Of a stretch of 64,000 nucleotides of DNA, positions 1 through 8,974 are shown in pieces. Position 1 is the stretch's first letter; the number at the start of each line of letters is the position of its first letter. The DNA is from Candidatus Liberimonas magnetica (GTDB taxonomy: Bacteria > Elusimicrobiota > Endomicrobiia > Endomicrobiales > JAFGIL01): contig JAJAPY010000006.1 in the NCBI GenBank assembly GCA_020523885.1, forward strand, positions 121,705 to 185,704, given 5' to 3'. The position numbers and the translations under genes were made by a program. Under the pieces are notes generated by a model that worked only from the letters and a program-made list of their open reading frames with translations, had not been told where the DNA came from and ran no database searches.

Positions 1-159
1 TATAACTCTTGTCAGCCTGGGCGTTAAGTTCTAGTTTTTATTAAATTAAGTTTTTTCAAGATTCGAGATTGGTTATTCGAAGTTGACTCATTAGATTTTG
101 CAGTTTTTTTCGGATTTCGAGATTGAAGATTTGAAATTAATTAAAGAAAGGGAGGTTTT

Positions 160-456
160 ATGTCAGACAGAAATTTAGCAGGTGTTGCCTTAGCGTTCAT
201 TTTTGGAGCATTAGCTGGAGCTGCTGCAGGTGTGCTGTTCGCGCCAGCAGCCGGCAAAGAAACAAGAAAAAAGATAAAGGATTTTGCTGTAGACGGTGAA
301 GAAAGGTTTGAGCACATGGGTGCGGAAGCAAAGCAAAAAGCCATTAACCTCATAATTGAAGGCAAGGAAAGGTTAAGCAGTCAAAAAGACCGCCTGGAAG
401 CCGCCTTTGAAGCAGGGAAAAAAGCTTACGAAAAGAAACAGCAAGTCCAGGCTTAG
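160..456 (+). CDS. YtxH-like small membrane-associated stress protein
   Basis: A 98-residue protein. Residues 8-33 form an Ala/Gly-rich hydrophobic segment (GALAGAAAGVLFAPAAG) followed by KETRKKI. This is the usual layout of YtxH-domain proteins: one N-terminal membrane or amphipathic segment, then a charged helical tail with possible coiled coil (residues 45-95). The start is fixed by a strong ribosome-binding site, AAAGGGAGG at 147-155. YtxH proteins are often stress-induced but have no defined biochemical role. The gene is monocistronic and ends at a clear terminator. I see no copy of the stress promoter module described elsewhere in this window in front of it. Confidence 0.8.
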   Translation: MSDRNLAGVALAFIFGALAGAAAGVLFAPAAGKETRKKIKDFAVDGEERFEHMGAEAKQKAINLIIEGKERLSSQKDRLEAAFEAGKKAYEKKQQVQA

Positions 457-486
457 TTTTGTTACCGGCTTTATCAATATAACAAT

Positions 487-524
487 AAAAAAGTGTCCCG
501 CCGTGAACCGGGGCACTTTTTTTA
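487..524 (+). terminator. Rho-independent terminator of the YtxH gene
   Basis: The stem AAGTGTCCCG (491-500) pairs with CGGGGCACTT (509-518) with one G-T wobble and is followed by a T-run. A-rich sequence on the 5' side means it may also work for transcripts arriving from tonB on the other strand. Confidence 0.85.
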
Positions 525-604
525 ATCGGGGGACATCCATGAAAAATCGGGCAATTTATGCCAAAGATTATTTTTGCGGTAGAAAAAGGATTTTTCAGTG
601 AACC

Positions 605-1240
605 CTACATGAGGTTATATGTGATGGGCATGACGAACTCTGCGCGGACCGGCGGTTTGGGGTAGGGTGAGCAGGACTTTATGGCATTTACTCCATTGCG
701 GTCCAATATATCGAAACCTGAACTTGAAACTATTTTAATGTTAGTAACCGTTCCGTCTTCTTCCACAACAAAAGAAATAGTTACCTGTCCGCTCCAGCCC
801 ATCTTTCTTGCAATCTGAGGATAGGTCATTTTTCGGTGGATCATATCCCTGATATAAGTAAATTGCTCCTTCAAATAATGAGTGCGGGCTTGTTCGCGCA
901 CAACTCCGGAATCATCAGCCTGCGTAGTTGCCGCCTGCGGTTCTGCACCTTCTGTTTTCGGGTCATTTGTTGGCACCTGTCCTTCAGACGGCTGAGTATT
1001 TTTAGCTTCTGTCCGTTCCGGCAGAGGTTTGGGCGAAAGGGATTTAAGGCTCGGAGAAGCTGGTTGTCTCTGTTTTATAGCATCACTAATCCGGGGCGTT
1101 ATTTGCTCATTTAAGATATTTAGATCCGTAACGGTTAATTTCCTGCCCATTTCGGATTCCATGAATATAACAAAAAACATCAGCCCGAAAAAAGCATGAA
1201 TAACTATGGAAAATTGAAAAGCCTTTACCTGTTCGTTCAC
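605..1240 (-). CDS. tonB: Energy transducer TonB
   Basis: A 211-residue TonB. It has an N-terminal membrane anchor (about residues 9-27), a Pro/Gln/Glu-rich periplasmic spacer (about 50-120) and a C-terminal TonB domain (about 130-211) with YPQIARKMGWSGQVTISFVV and the terminal SPYPKPP segment. It passes proton-motive-force energy from ExbB/ExbD to outer-membrane receptors, most likely the copper receptor encoded next to it. The start codon is GTG and overlaps the exbD stop in a GTGA junction, so the two are translationally coupled. It is the last gene of exbB-exbD-tonB. Confidence 0.92.
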   Translation of the reverse strand: MNEQVKAFQFSIVIHAFFGLMFFVIFMESEMGRKLTVTDLNILNEQITPRISDAIKQRQPASPSLKSLSPKPLPERTEAKNTQPSEGQVPTNDPKTEGAEPQAATTQADDSGVVREQARTHYLKEQFTYIRDMIHRKMTYPQIARKMGWSGQVTISFVVEEDGTVTNIKIVSSSGFDILDRNGVNAIKSCSPYPKPPVRAEFVMPITYNLM

Positions 1241-1617
1241 GTTTTTTTCTCCGTTTGCAAAGCTATATTGCTGAACCCGTGGGTTTTAAGGGTATCCATA
1301 ACATCTACAAATATCTGTAAAGGGATATCACGGTCAGCCCTGATAAGCAGAGGTGCTTTACGCTCTAACTTGCAGAGCCCGTTGCATAAATCTTCAACAT
1401 ATACCGGACGCGTGTTAACATACAGATTGCCCTGTTTGTCTATTTCGATGATATGTGTCTTTAAAAGTTCCGTCTTATTGATAGTAGCTTTCGGCAAAGC
1501 AAGCGGGATAGAGCCGCTTGCTATGAACGTCGAAGTCGTAAGCACAATAGTTAAAAGCACAAGCATTATGTCTATAAAAGGAATAACGTTTATTACGTCA
1601 AACTCTTTCTCATCCAT
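1237..1617 (-). CDS. exbD: Biopolymer transporter ExbD/TolR
   Basis: A 126-residue ExbD/TolR family protein. A short cytoplasmic N-terminus is followed by one membrane helix (about residues 13-35) carrying the expected channel aspartate (Asp16 in [10 protein letters not shown]), then a periplasmic domain. It overlaps exbB by 8 bp upstream and tonB by 4 bp downstream, a tightly coupled operon. Length and arrangement are normal for the family. ExbD and TolR cannot be separated by sequence alone. The presence of tonB and a TonB receptor, with no tolA or tolB nearby, favours ExbD. Confidence 0.92.
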   Translation of the reverse strand: MDEKEFDVINVIPFIDIMLVLLTIVLTTSTFIASGSIPLALPKATINKTELLKTHIIEIDKQGNLYVNTRPVYVEDLCNGLCKLERKAPLLIRADRDIPLQIFVDVMDTLKTHGFSNIALQTEKKT

Positions 1618-2032
1618 TTGCTATATCCCATTCCATAAGTATCTCTTTTGCCTTTCTTACAAGAAAATTATAAAGAGTTATGGCAGGAATCGCGACTAAC
1701 AGGCCCACAGCCGTTGTCTTTAAGGCAAGCGCAAGACCTATCATTATTTTCGATGTATCCATAAAACCTTCAAGGCCCATTGTATAGAAAGTCAGCATTA
1801 TCCCGAGCACAGTGCCCAATAGGCCTATATAAGGGGCGTTGCTTCCTATAGTGGCTATTAAATGAAGTTTTTTTGTCAGATGAAGCTCAAGCCTGCGCTT
1901 ATCCTTAAAATCAGCCGGCGATATCTTCCTATAAAGACGATGCCGCTCAAACGCAACAGCAACAGCCACTATGCTCATAAAAACTAATAACCCGATAACG
2001 CCGTATTCAATAGAAATCTTTAACCATTCCAT
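1610..2032 (-). CDS. exbB: MotA/TolQ/ExbB proton channel protein
   Basis: A 140-residue ExbB/TolQ protein, short for the family (E. coli ExbB is about 240) but typical of compact ExbB variants. It has an N-terminal membrane helix (about residues 8-28), then the signature [17 protein letters not shown] and a second helix pair, with [19 protein letters not shown] forming the pore-lining segment. It is the first gene of the TonB energising operon. AGGAG stands 8 nt before the ATG. The upstream region holds the conserved promoter module at 2096-2158. Confidence 0.92.
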   Translation of the reverse strand: MEWLKISIEYGVIGLLVFMSIVAVAVAFERHRLYRKISPADFKDKRRLELHLTKKLHLIATIGSNAPYIGLLGTVLGIMLTFYTMGLEGFMDTSKIMIGLALALKTTAVGLLVAIPAITLYNFLVRKAKEILMEWDIANG

Positions 2033-2095
2033 GATATCACTCCTGTGTTAAGATAATTTTAGGCCGCTAAAAATAGTTTTTTTGAGTACTATAAT

Positions 2096-2158
2096 AGTTT
2101 ACAAAAACTCTCCTGGTTTTGTAATCGGCGGTTTCTACAAAATCCTAACTTTTCTCTA
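2096..2158 (-). promoter_or_regulatory. Stress-module promoter of exbB-exbD-tonB
   Basis: Read on the minus strand: upstream box TAGAGAAAAGTTAG (2158-2145), middle block TAGAAA, block CCGATTAC over the -35 region, and -10 hexamer TAAACT (2101-2096). It is nearly identical over about 68 nt to the copper-receptor promoter at 4372-4434. An overlapping TATTAT/TATAGT at 2092-2097 is an alternative -10. The function is inferred from recurrence. Confidence 0.6.
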
Positions 2159-2183
2159 CCAAAGGCACCACACTACAAAAATT

Positions 2184-2317
2184 AATTCAGGGGACAAATA
2201 ATTCAGGGGACACTAATTCAGGGTACTTTAGAAATAATTCAGGGGACACAATACTTAATTACAACGTTTTGTGTACCGTATTTTTCTTAAACCAAAGCAA
2301 TTAAGTATTGTGTCCCC
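2184..2317. repeat. Tandem 'attcaggggac' repeats with a 19-bp inverted repeat
   Basis: AATTCAGGGGAC-like units start near 2184, 2200, 2215 (variant GGGTAC) and 2236. The last leads into a perfect 19-bp inverted repeat: GGGGACACAATACTTAATT at 2242-2260 and its complement at 2299-2317, enclosing about 38 nt. This is a REP/MITE-like palindromic insertion between exbB and the receptor gene, and it could fold as a transcript end for the receptor. It shares the GGGGAC start with the repeats around the RAYT transposase at 54.8-55.9 kb but is otherwise different. Confidence 0.65.
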
Positions 2318-2332
2318 CGATTATCCCGATTA

Positions 2333-4306
2333 TCAAATCCTGTAAGATACTGTTATGTAGAAGTTTCTGCCGTTCTCGGGCACTTTTATGCCTGTCGAGT
2401 ATATGTTTCTTGTATATGAAAGATAGGAGAAGTAGTATTTATCGAACAAGTTATTTACTCCCACATAGACTGACAGATCTTTATAGGCGCAACCGGCTTT
2501 GATATCCGTGGTCTCGTATCCGTCTGTGCTCTGTTCCTGAAGCACAGAGTCTACCTCGGTCTGCCGGGCTGCCATGTTCTGGTCAGCTTCTAAAAAACAA
2601 GAGCCGTTGTCATACCTCAACGCCAGGGTCCCTTTAAGCGGGGGGATCTCGGAAAGAGGGCGGCCGCCGGTCTTGTTGTAACCCCGGGTATATGAAAAAC
2701 CACCTTTTAAGAAAAGATCTAACGGCAAAGACCATTGCGACCCTAACTCTCCTCCCCACATGTAAGCTTCTATATTTTCGTAAGTCATTAGTTTCTGCGC
2801 AGGGGTAAGCTGCACTGAGGTAACATTAATGAAGTCGGTTAAGGAACTGTAGAACATCGTTGCGTTAATATAAAACCTGCCAAGCGCATACTTGGCGCCG
2901 AGGTCTGCTTCGTTGTTTGAGACGGGCCTCAGATCCGGATTGCCTTTCCACGGCTGCTGGCCCGGCATCATGCCCACAAGCGGCCGGTCCATAAAAAGCT
3001 CTTCCGGGTCAGGCGTTCTGTTGCCTTTTGCGACACCAGCAAAAATCTCTATCTCTTTTGAAGGTTTACATGTCAGCTGTAAATTGCCTCCTACAGTGCT
3101 GAAATTGGCAGGTGAAGGCAAGGCTGAAGCGGTGTGTGATTGGGTAGGGTTTGCCCGGGCGCTGTCCGCCCGCACTCCACCTTCAAAATTTATCTTTTCA
3201 GAGACAGGGACGGTGTAAACCGCAAAAATCCCTGAGTTATCTATGCTAACATCCGGTATCGGCTTTGCATCCCATTTTCTGTTGTAGTAATCAATCCCGC
3301 TTTTTAAAACTCCGGTTCCCATATTAAAGGAAGCATTGGCCTTCCCACCGTAGACCTGGGTTTTGGAAAGCCCTGACATAGCCATCGTAAAGGCTCGCAA
3401 ACTATTATCCATCAGGTGGTCAACCTTGTCCCAGTAACCCTGAAATTTTATGTCTTCTAAAAAGGAAGAAAGCTTTTTTATTTCGTAGGCCCAGTTTACC
3501 TGGGTCGCGCGGTCATAGGTCGAGTCCATGGTAAGGCCGGGATAAAGGACGTGCTCTGTGTTCTGATACGAATAACTGATGTCAGTGTGTGAATTCGCAG
3601 TGGGATTGGCTCCAACCTTTGCCCAGCTGGTATTGGCTTCATAGGCCTTAGAATTTATAGTATCAGTGCGATAGCGGTTTGTGTTCGCAGGCCCATAGAG
3701 GTCTGTTATAGTTTTTCCGTCTCCTGACACAGGCGGTTCTGAAGATTTGTAAGCATAGCCGGCCAGAGCGTCAAATTTTTCAGTTCCGTATGAAACGACA
3801 GCTGAGTCATTTATGCTGTTATATGAACCGTGAGTCAGGTTCAAGTCAGCGCCAAGCCCCTGCCTGGGTTTTTTTGTAACTATATCTATCATACCCGCAA
3901 GGCTGCCTGGATTTGTCAGGTCATATGGCCCCTTAATGATTTTTATCTGTTCAATTTCCGCAAAGTCAAAATGAAATGCTGGCGTGTCCATCCTGTTCGG
4001 GCAGGCTCCATGAAGCCGCGCCCCGTCAGACAGGACATTTATGTTATCTCTTTGAAAACCGCGCAGCACAACATCATTGGCTATGGGACATTTGCGCACG
4101 ATATTGATGCCTTCCACCTGTCTTAATGCCTCGCCCACATCACGCGCAGGGCTTTCCCTTACCTCTCGCATGTTCAGGCTCTCCTGGTTAAGAGCTTCTT
4201 TCTGGCCGCGAATAACTATCTCATCAAGCAGAAGATTTTCCGCATAAACCGGAATACTGGAACAAAGAAAAAACAATACCGCTGCTGCTGCATTTATAAC
4301 TTTCAT
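2333..4306 (-). CDS. TonB-dependent copper receptor (OprC/NosA type)
   Basis: A 657-residue outer-membrane receptor. Residues 1-22 are a signal peptide ending SIPVYA. A TonB-box-like LLLDEIVIRG comes next, then the plug domain (about 45-150) and a 22-strand-type barrel ending ITVSYRI. The copper-site pattern of OprC is present: CxxxM at Cys102-Met106 in ACPNRMDTP and HxM at His297-Met299 in VDHLMDN. This supports copper or copper-chelate uptake, where most TonB receptors would suggest siderophores. The adjacent exbB-exbD-tonB operon has an almost identical promoter, so receptor and energiser are probably co-regulated. The alternative is a generic siderophore receptor, which the two metal motifs make unlikely. 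Confidence 0.85.
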   Translation of the reverse strand: MKVINAAAAVLFFLCSSIPVYAENLLLDEIVIRGQKEALNQESLNMREVRESPARDVGEALRQVEGINIVRKCPIANDVVLRGFQRDNINVLSDGARLHGACPNRMDTPAFHFDFAEIEQIKIIKGPYDLTNPGSLAGMIDIVTKKPRQGLGADLNLTHGSYNSINDSAVVSYGTEKFDALAGYAYKSSEPPVSGDGKTITDLYGPANTNRYRTDTINSKAYEANTSWAKVGANPTANSHTDISYSYQNTEHVLYPGLTMDSTYDRATQVNWAYEIKKLSSFLEDIKFQGYWDKVDHLMDNSLRAFTMAMSGLSKTQVYGGKANASFNMGTGVLKSGIDYYNRKWDAKPIPDVSIDNSGIFAVYTVPVSEKINFEGGVRADSARANPTQSHTASALPSPANFSTVGGNLQLTCKPSKEIEIFAGVAKGNRTPDPEELFMDRPLVGMMPGQQPWKGNPDLRPVSNNEADLGAKYALGRFYINATMFYSSLTDFINVTSVQLTPAQKLMTYENIEAYMWGGELGSQWSLPLDLFLKGGFSYTRGYNKTGGRPLSEIPPLKGTLALRYDNGSCFLEADQNMAARQTEVDSVLQEQSTDGYETTDIKAGCAYKDLSVYVGVNNLFDKYYFSYLSYTRNIYSTGIKVPENGRNFYITVSYRI

Positions 4307-4371
4307 ACTTTACCCCTTTTTTTATGATATGGTCTCTTCTCTATCAGGAGAAGTACCTGCGCTGCAACAAG

Positions 4372-4434
4372 AGTTTACAAAAAGTCTGCTAATTTAGTAA
4401 TCGGCAAATTCTACAAAATCCTGACTTTTTTCTA
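4372..4434 (-). promoter_or_regulatory. Stress-module promoter of the copper receptor
   Basis: Minus strand: box TAGAAAAAAGTCAG (4434-4421), GTAGAA block, GCCGATTAC block, -10 TAAACT (4377-4372). The 4307-4680 gap also holds the AT-rich repeat at 4443-4610 and the multicopper-oxidase terminator. I see no gene in it. Confidence 0.6.
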
Positions 4435-4442
4435 CCAATATA

Positions 4443-4610
4443 TAAATCAATTTCGAATATCAAAGCACGAATTTCGAAAAAATAACCAATGAAGCAAAAA
4501 GAAATACCGCAAAAATGAATATAAAGAAGTTGAAGTTTTTGTAGTTTAGGTATTTGATATTGCAGTTTTTTTAGAGATTCGAAATTGTTTTTTCGAAATT
4601 GTTTCATTAG
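4443..4610 (+). repeat. AT-rich 'TTCGAA' dispersed repeat, copy A
   Basis: About 165 bp rich in TTTCGAAA-type words, with the core GAAGTTGAAGTTTTTGTAG. It aligns over its length with the reverse complement of 11343-11497 (copy B). A shorter degenerate copy lies at about 55-140. There is no coding potential. Confidence 0.7.
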
Positions 4611-4627
4611 ATTGCCGTTTCGAAAGC

Positions 4628-4667
4628 AAAAAAAGAGGAGAAGGATTTCTCCTTCTCCTCTTTTTAA
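4628..4667 (-). terminator. Terminator of the multicopper oxidase gene
   Basis: A perfect 16-bp stem: AAAAAGAGGAGAAGGA (4630-4645), loop TTTC, complement 4650-4665, with A/T runs on both sides. It lies 14 nt beyond the stop at 4681 and is symmetric enough to act in both directions. Confidence 0.9.
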
Positions 4668-4680
4668 ATGGCTCTCTAGC

Positions 4681-7600
4681 TTATGGCGTAATCAAATTCT
4701 TGGTGGTCCAGGCCGAGTTGCCGGCCCCGTTGTACGCCTGTACCCTATAGTAATACCGTTTGCGCCTTAACAGGTTATTATCTGTGTATGACCTTATCGC
4801 TGACCCTACCCTGAAGGTCGTAAGCCCTTGCGAAAAACCTACATTTGTTGCCCTCTGGATAGTAAAACCGCCAAGCACTGAGGCGATTTCCTGCCAGGAG
4901 AGCACAACACGCGCTGATGTAGGCGATTGCTGCGAACCAACAGCTGTGAAAGCTATCGGTGCAGCAGGAGGCGCTGTGTTTATGGTAACTGTAGCAGACC
5001 AGGTGGAGTTTGTCCCTCCAAGGGTAGCTCTGATCCGGTAGTAGTAGGTCTTGTTAGCTGCCATCGTTGTATTGTTAATATAGGTAGTTACTACTCCAAG
5101 GTTATATGACTGAAGATTGGTAGTAAACCCCGTGTTTTCAGCTCTTTGAACAGTAAAACCAGTTGCAGTAACCGAGTTATTAGTCCAGTTTAAGCTTACC
5201 GTTAGCGGAGCAGCAAGAGACATGGCGCCGGCAGGAGCTGAAGGAGCTCCAAGAGGAAGCACTATATTTGCGGTTGCCGGTGCAGCGTCACCGATTGCAT
5301 TGTACGAGAATACCTTATATTGATAGGAAGTCCCGTCAAGAGCCGTGATGTCGCTGAAGGCCAGTACTGTCTGGGCCACCGTTCCAAGCGATGTAAACGC
5401 ACCCGGGTTTCCCCCTGTTACAATTGCCCGTTCGATCCTGAATCCGGTCGCAGCTACCTGCCCTGCTGTATAACTCCAGGCCAGGTCAACCTGATGACCG
5501 CCTATCCTTGTAGCCGTAAGAAAGGTCGCAGAAGCCGGCGGGCCCTGGGTAGTTATCGTTGCGGTATTTGACCAAGCGGAGTTTCCGTTAGGGCTGTTGC
5601 TTCTTACCCTGTAAAAGTACTGGGTGTTAAACCCAACCGTACTGTCAAGGAAAGATATGACCGAGCCGTAAGCCGTATTCGGTATGCTCGGATCAACGGT
5701 AGTTGAAACTACTACTGCGAAGTTTGAAGTGAGGCTTCTGTCAAGTGTAAACCCGGACTCGCTTGCTGAACTGTCAGCCCAGGTAAGCATGACCCCGCCG
5801 CCAAGAGCTGAAGCCTGCAGGTTCGGTGGAGCGATTGAAGCTACCTGAAAAACCAGCGGCCGCATCATATCCATTTCTTCATGCCCCAGTATATGGCAGT
5901 GCCAGGTGTATTCCCACCCGAAGTTAGCATACTCGTTTGTAACCCCAGGGTTAATGGGATTTGACGTTAATGGATCTATGTTCGTGAAATCTTTTGGCGA
6001 GTGCAAAGGTATCGCAGGGTTATAAGGCCTTACACTGTCAGGGATAGGCCAGGGTAAATCTTGTTTGTGAGGACGCATAGCAACTATCGTATCTTCAAGC
6101 GGGCTTATCCTGACCGTGTCTTTCCAGCCGAGCTCGTTTGCGTCCGGCAGGCGTATGGCACCGTCCCAGCCTACGCGGTTTATCAGCTGAACGTCAAATA
6201 AGTGAAAGTGAATAGGATGGGTGTCAACTCCGTTATGGGTTATCTTCCATATTTGCGTTGTGCCGTCCTGGAGCACTTCCGTAGCAGGGTCTGTGAAGTT
6301 TTGCATAATGAAATTCTGGGTCGTTACATTAGTCATCGGCAGTTCAATTCCGAGTTTGCCGCTCATACGGCCGTACTCTTTATCCCAGGCTCCGCCCATC
6401 TCGTCATGCAGGGCCTTCGGCTCAAGATGCATCGTTGTTGTTGCGCCGCTTACCATGGCGAATTTCATTTCGTTATCCTGTATCCTGGCATGGCCGTCAT
6501 GCGGATAAAGGGTCGGGAAAGTTTTATTGTATACATTATTATACTCTGCTTGAGCAACTATTATCGGTTTCTGCGAATCCCTGAAAGCCAGCGGTAATTT
6601 AGTGTTTAGAAGTGTGGGATTAAAAGCAACAGGGGTTTGTGTGGTTACCTTAATCTGCATAATTGTGCGCGTATTAGGAGCAAAACCCGCTTCAGGGGTA
6701 GGTGCGCCTCCGGTGTCTGTCAAGTCAGGCGCTCCTGTATAGTAGTCATAGCGCGGGTCAAGCGCCGGAAAAGCCGCGGGTGCATCATTATATAAGATAA
6801 GCGTCTTTCCTGCATACTGCGAAAAATCAATTATGACGTCCGCTCTTTCCGCGCAGCCAAGAAGAAGCGCGTGGTCCTGAACATTTCCGGCATTAAAAGT
6901 AGTCGGGTCTGTGTTCCAGGTAACAGGCTGGTTAGGAATATCTACAGGCGCAGGAAGAAAACCGCCTTCTGTTCCTATCTGAAGGAAACTTGGGCCAACC
7001 GTTGTTGGGTCCGGCACTCCGCCCGGTCTTCCATCCGTAGGCCAGAGTTCAGGGAAACCGGCTGTCACTTGAGCAGGCACCATTTTGACTTCCTTGTCGC
7101 TGCCTATCAATACAGTTGGAGCGCTTATATAATTTGTGCCCGGATTTGTAAGAGTAACGCTTGTTATCAAACCACCGGTAACCGTTGCCGTTGCCTGAGC
7201 GCCCGTACCGCCGCCTCCTACAAAATATACCGTAGGCGCAGAGGTGTAGCCTGAGCCTGGATTATTAACCGATACCCAGTTAACTCCTCCTCCGGCAACA
7301 GTTGCTGTCGCCTGGGCACCTGTACCGCCTCCTGTATCTGCAACATAAAGCTGAAGGTTAAAGAACCGGTCATCAGCTGCGTTTAAAACCCTGAACCTGT
7401 AGGCTTGCGGGTTAACCGTAAGCACGGGATACGGAGTGCCGTTTACAATTGGAACGTCCATAAAAGCTTCCACAGCCATTGACGGATGAGGTACGCCGGG
7501 TATCTGAGGCGGTTCCCAGGGAGCATTTATAGGGTCATAATAAGGGTTTGCCACAGGGCCGTGTAAGACATCGCTTGTGGGCGGCCAAAACCACGGGCCG

Positions 7601-8733
7601 TAATGCCAGCGGCCGAACGGGTTTACGCCGGTCAGGTCAGCCGGGTTCTGGGCTGTCATATATACATGCGGATACCAGAGGTCGCCTGCATGAGGCACCG
7701 GAGGAGTAGTTCCCCAGTTCCAGGTAGGGTCAAGCTGTGTAATCGTGGTTGTATCAACCCAGGTTCTATCCTGTATAACTAAAGGTATGCCGTAGGTGTA
7801 CACGCCTCCTCCATTATTGGGTATAGCGCCTGAATTGATGAGCGCCTGCTCGGTTGTATCGGTTATTAAATAACCTGCAGCTTCGCCCGCATAAACATTA
7901 AGGCGGGTTATGCCCCAGGCATGGTCATGATAGAACAAAAGCCGGGCGCTCTGCTGGTTCGTCCAGTAGAAATACTGCGTGCCGTCGCCGGGGGTGGTAG
8001 CCGGCATATCAGGCACGTCCTGTACGCTTACGCCTCTTGGATACATCGTCATTTCACCCGCAGGAGTTATCCATTGATGGGCCGTGCCGTCGCTTATCCA
8101 GGGGCTGTTGGCTCCATGGTTGTGAAGTGTTGCGCGGTTCTCGGTATATGACTCATACATAGGGTCGCCGTTGCCGTCAAGGACTGGGTCCCCGTTCATG
8201 TCCAGCATCGGTTCAGGGCCCATGCCTGCTCCCATTACGGTTTTATCAACAGGCAAAAAGAGGTTGCCTGCTGTGCCTGTAGAAAGCATGTTTACAAATT
8301 TCAGGCGTACAGGCTTGTCTTTCTGGGCGATGATCAACGGGCCTAAATAATGTATAGGCGCCGGCGGAATCGAATTTCCCGGGCCGCCGTTATTTAACTG
8401 CACATAACCGCGCAGCCTCGTTGGAGGAAGGTCCGGATGCATTTTCTCTTCGTACTCCTTGAGCGCGATCTCGTAATAGTCGGAACCGGCATAAGTTGTC
8501 GTGTCGGCATTGGCTATGGGTATGAATTGCCCTATCTCGTTCTGGTTAGCCGAGCCGATACCTGGAAGCCTGTTAACGAACTTCCTTATTTTAGGCGTAT
8601 ACGCCCAGTTCGGTTCAGGGCCGAAATAGTGAGGGGTGTCCGTGGACGTTATAGCCAGGGCCGGCTTTACCTCAATTGACATAAAAATTACAGCTGACAA
8701 CATGATACTAACACCTAATTTACCGTACTTCAT
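4681..8733 (-). CDS. Secreted multicopper oxidase with four FN3 domains
   Basis: A 1350-residue secreted enzyme. A signal peptide (about 1-27, ending KPALA) is followed by cupredoxin domains with all four copper motifs: LHNHG (203-207), YHDH (268-271), HPIHFH (839-844) and HCHILGHEEMDM (945-956). Cys946 and Met956 fit a type 1 copper site. The layout resembles CotA/bilirubin-oxidase or Mn-oxidase proteins. Two GTGAQATATV/GSGYTSAPTV repeats (about 467-542) are inserted in the middle. Four fibronectin type III domains (about 968-1350) follow, so the enzyme is more than twice the usual 500-600 residues. Substrate is unknown: Cu(I), Mn(II), Fe(II) or phenolics. The position beside copper uptake and efflux genes favours a metal. 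GGGAGGAG precedes the ATG. Confidence 0.88.
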   Translation of the reverse strand: MKYGKLGVSIMLSAVIFMSIEVKPALAITSTDTPHYFGPEPNWAYTPKIRKFVNRLPGIGSANQNEIGQFIPIANADTTTYAGSDYYEIALKEYEEKMHPDLPPTRLRGYVQLNNGGPGNSIPPAPIHYLGPLIIAQKDKPVRLKFVNMLSTGTAGNLFLPVDKTVMGAGMGPEPMLDMNGDPVLDGNGDPMYESYTENRATLHNHGANSPWISDGTAHQWITPAGEMTMYPRGVSVQDVPDMPATTPGDGTQYFYWTNQQSARLLFYHDHAWGITRLNVYAGEAAGYLITDTTEQALINSGAIPNNGGGVYTYGIPLVIQDRTWVDTTTITQLDPTWNWGTTPPVPHAGDLWYPHVYMTAQNPADLTGVNPFGRWHYGPWFWPPTSDVLHGPVANPYYDPINAPWEPPQIPGVPHPSMAVEAFMDVPIVNGTPYPVLTVNPQAYRFRVLNAADDRFFNLQLYVADTGGGTGAQATATVAGGGVNWVSVNNPGSGYTSAPTVYFVGGGGTGAQATATVTGGLITSVTLTNPGTNYISAPTVLIGSDKEVKMVPAQVTAGFPELWPTDGRPGGVPDPTTVGPSFLQIGTEGGFLPAPVDIPNQPVTWNTDPTTFNAGNVQDHALLLGCAERADVIIDFSQYAGKTLILYNDAPAAFPALDPRYDYYTGAPDLTDTGGAPTPEAGFAPNTRTIMQIKVTTQTPVAFNPTLLNTKLPLAFRDSQKPIIVAQAEYNNVYNKTFPTLYPHDGHARIQDNEMKFAMVSGATTTMHLEPKALHDEMGGAWDKEYGRMSGKLGIELPMTNVTTQNFIMQNFTDPATEVLQDGTTQIWKITHNGVDTHPIHFHLFDVQLINRVGWDGAIRLPDANELGWKDTVRISPLEDTIVAMRPHKQDLPWPIPDSVRPYNPAIPLHSPKDFTNIDPLTSNPINPGVTNEYANFGWEYTWHCHILGHEEMDMMRPLVFQVASIAPPNLQASALGGGVMLTWADSSASESGFTLDRSLTSNFAVVVSTTVDPSIPNTAYGSVISFLDSTVGFNTQYFYRVRSNSPNGNSAWSNTATITTQGPPASATFLTATRIGGHQVDLAWSYTAGQVAATGFRIERAIVTGGNPGAFTSLGTVAQTVLAFSDITALDGTSYQYKVFSYNAIGDAAPATANIVLPLGAPSAPAGAMSLAAPLTVSLNWTNNSVTATGFTVQRAENTGFTTNLQSYNLGVVTTYINNTTMAANKTYYYRIRATLGGTNSTWSATVTINTAPPAAPIAFTAVGSQQSPTSARVVLSWQEIASVLGGFTIQRATNVGFSQGLTTFRVGSAIRSYTDNNLLRRKRYYYRVQAYNGAGNSAWTTKNLITP

Positions 8734-8745
8734 AAACTCCTCCCT

Positions 8746-8962
8746 TATGTCGCGTTCCGCCTTCGGCGGAACTTACCTTCGCTTTGCTCAGGATTGTTTC
8801 GGCAAGATTTGTAACTTGCTTGCCTCAACGCTCCTCGATGGAAACTATGTTTCCCTTCGACGTTCGGCTCTGCCCGCCTTTGCGGGCTTCGCCTCACTGA
8901 ACCCTTCTAAGTTGTAAACTGCCTATTTCATGTATGTCGCGTTCCGCCTTCGGCGGAACTTA
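8746..8962. repeat. Hairpin direct repeats flanking a GC-rich spacer
   Basis: TATGTCGCGTTCCGCC and its continuation, a 30-bp unit, occur at 8746-8775 and 8933-8962. Each holds the hairpin GTTCCGCC-TTC-GGCGGAAC. The 160 bp between them is GC-rich with short stems. It lies between the low-complexity gene and the oxidase and looks like a small non-autonomous insertion. A related hairpin (TCCCGCCCTGGCGGGA) lies at about 19624. Confidence 0.6.
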
Positions 8963-8974
8963 CTTATTTATATT

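Noticed and set aside
2..64. Ninth stress-module copy upstream of the YtxH gene
   Set aside because: GTCAG is present at 11-15 but the rest of the box, the ATT and the -10 do not match at the fixed spacing.
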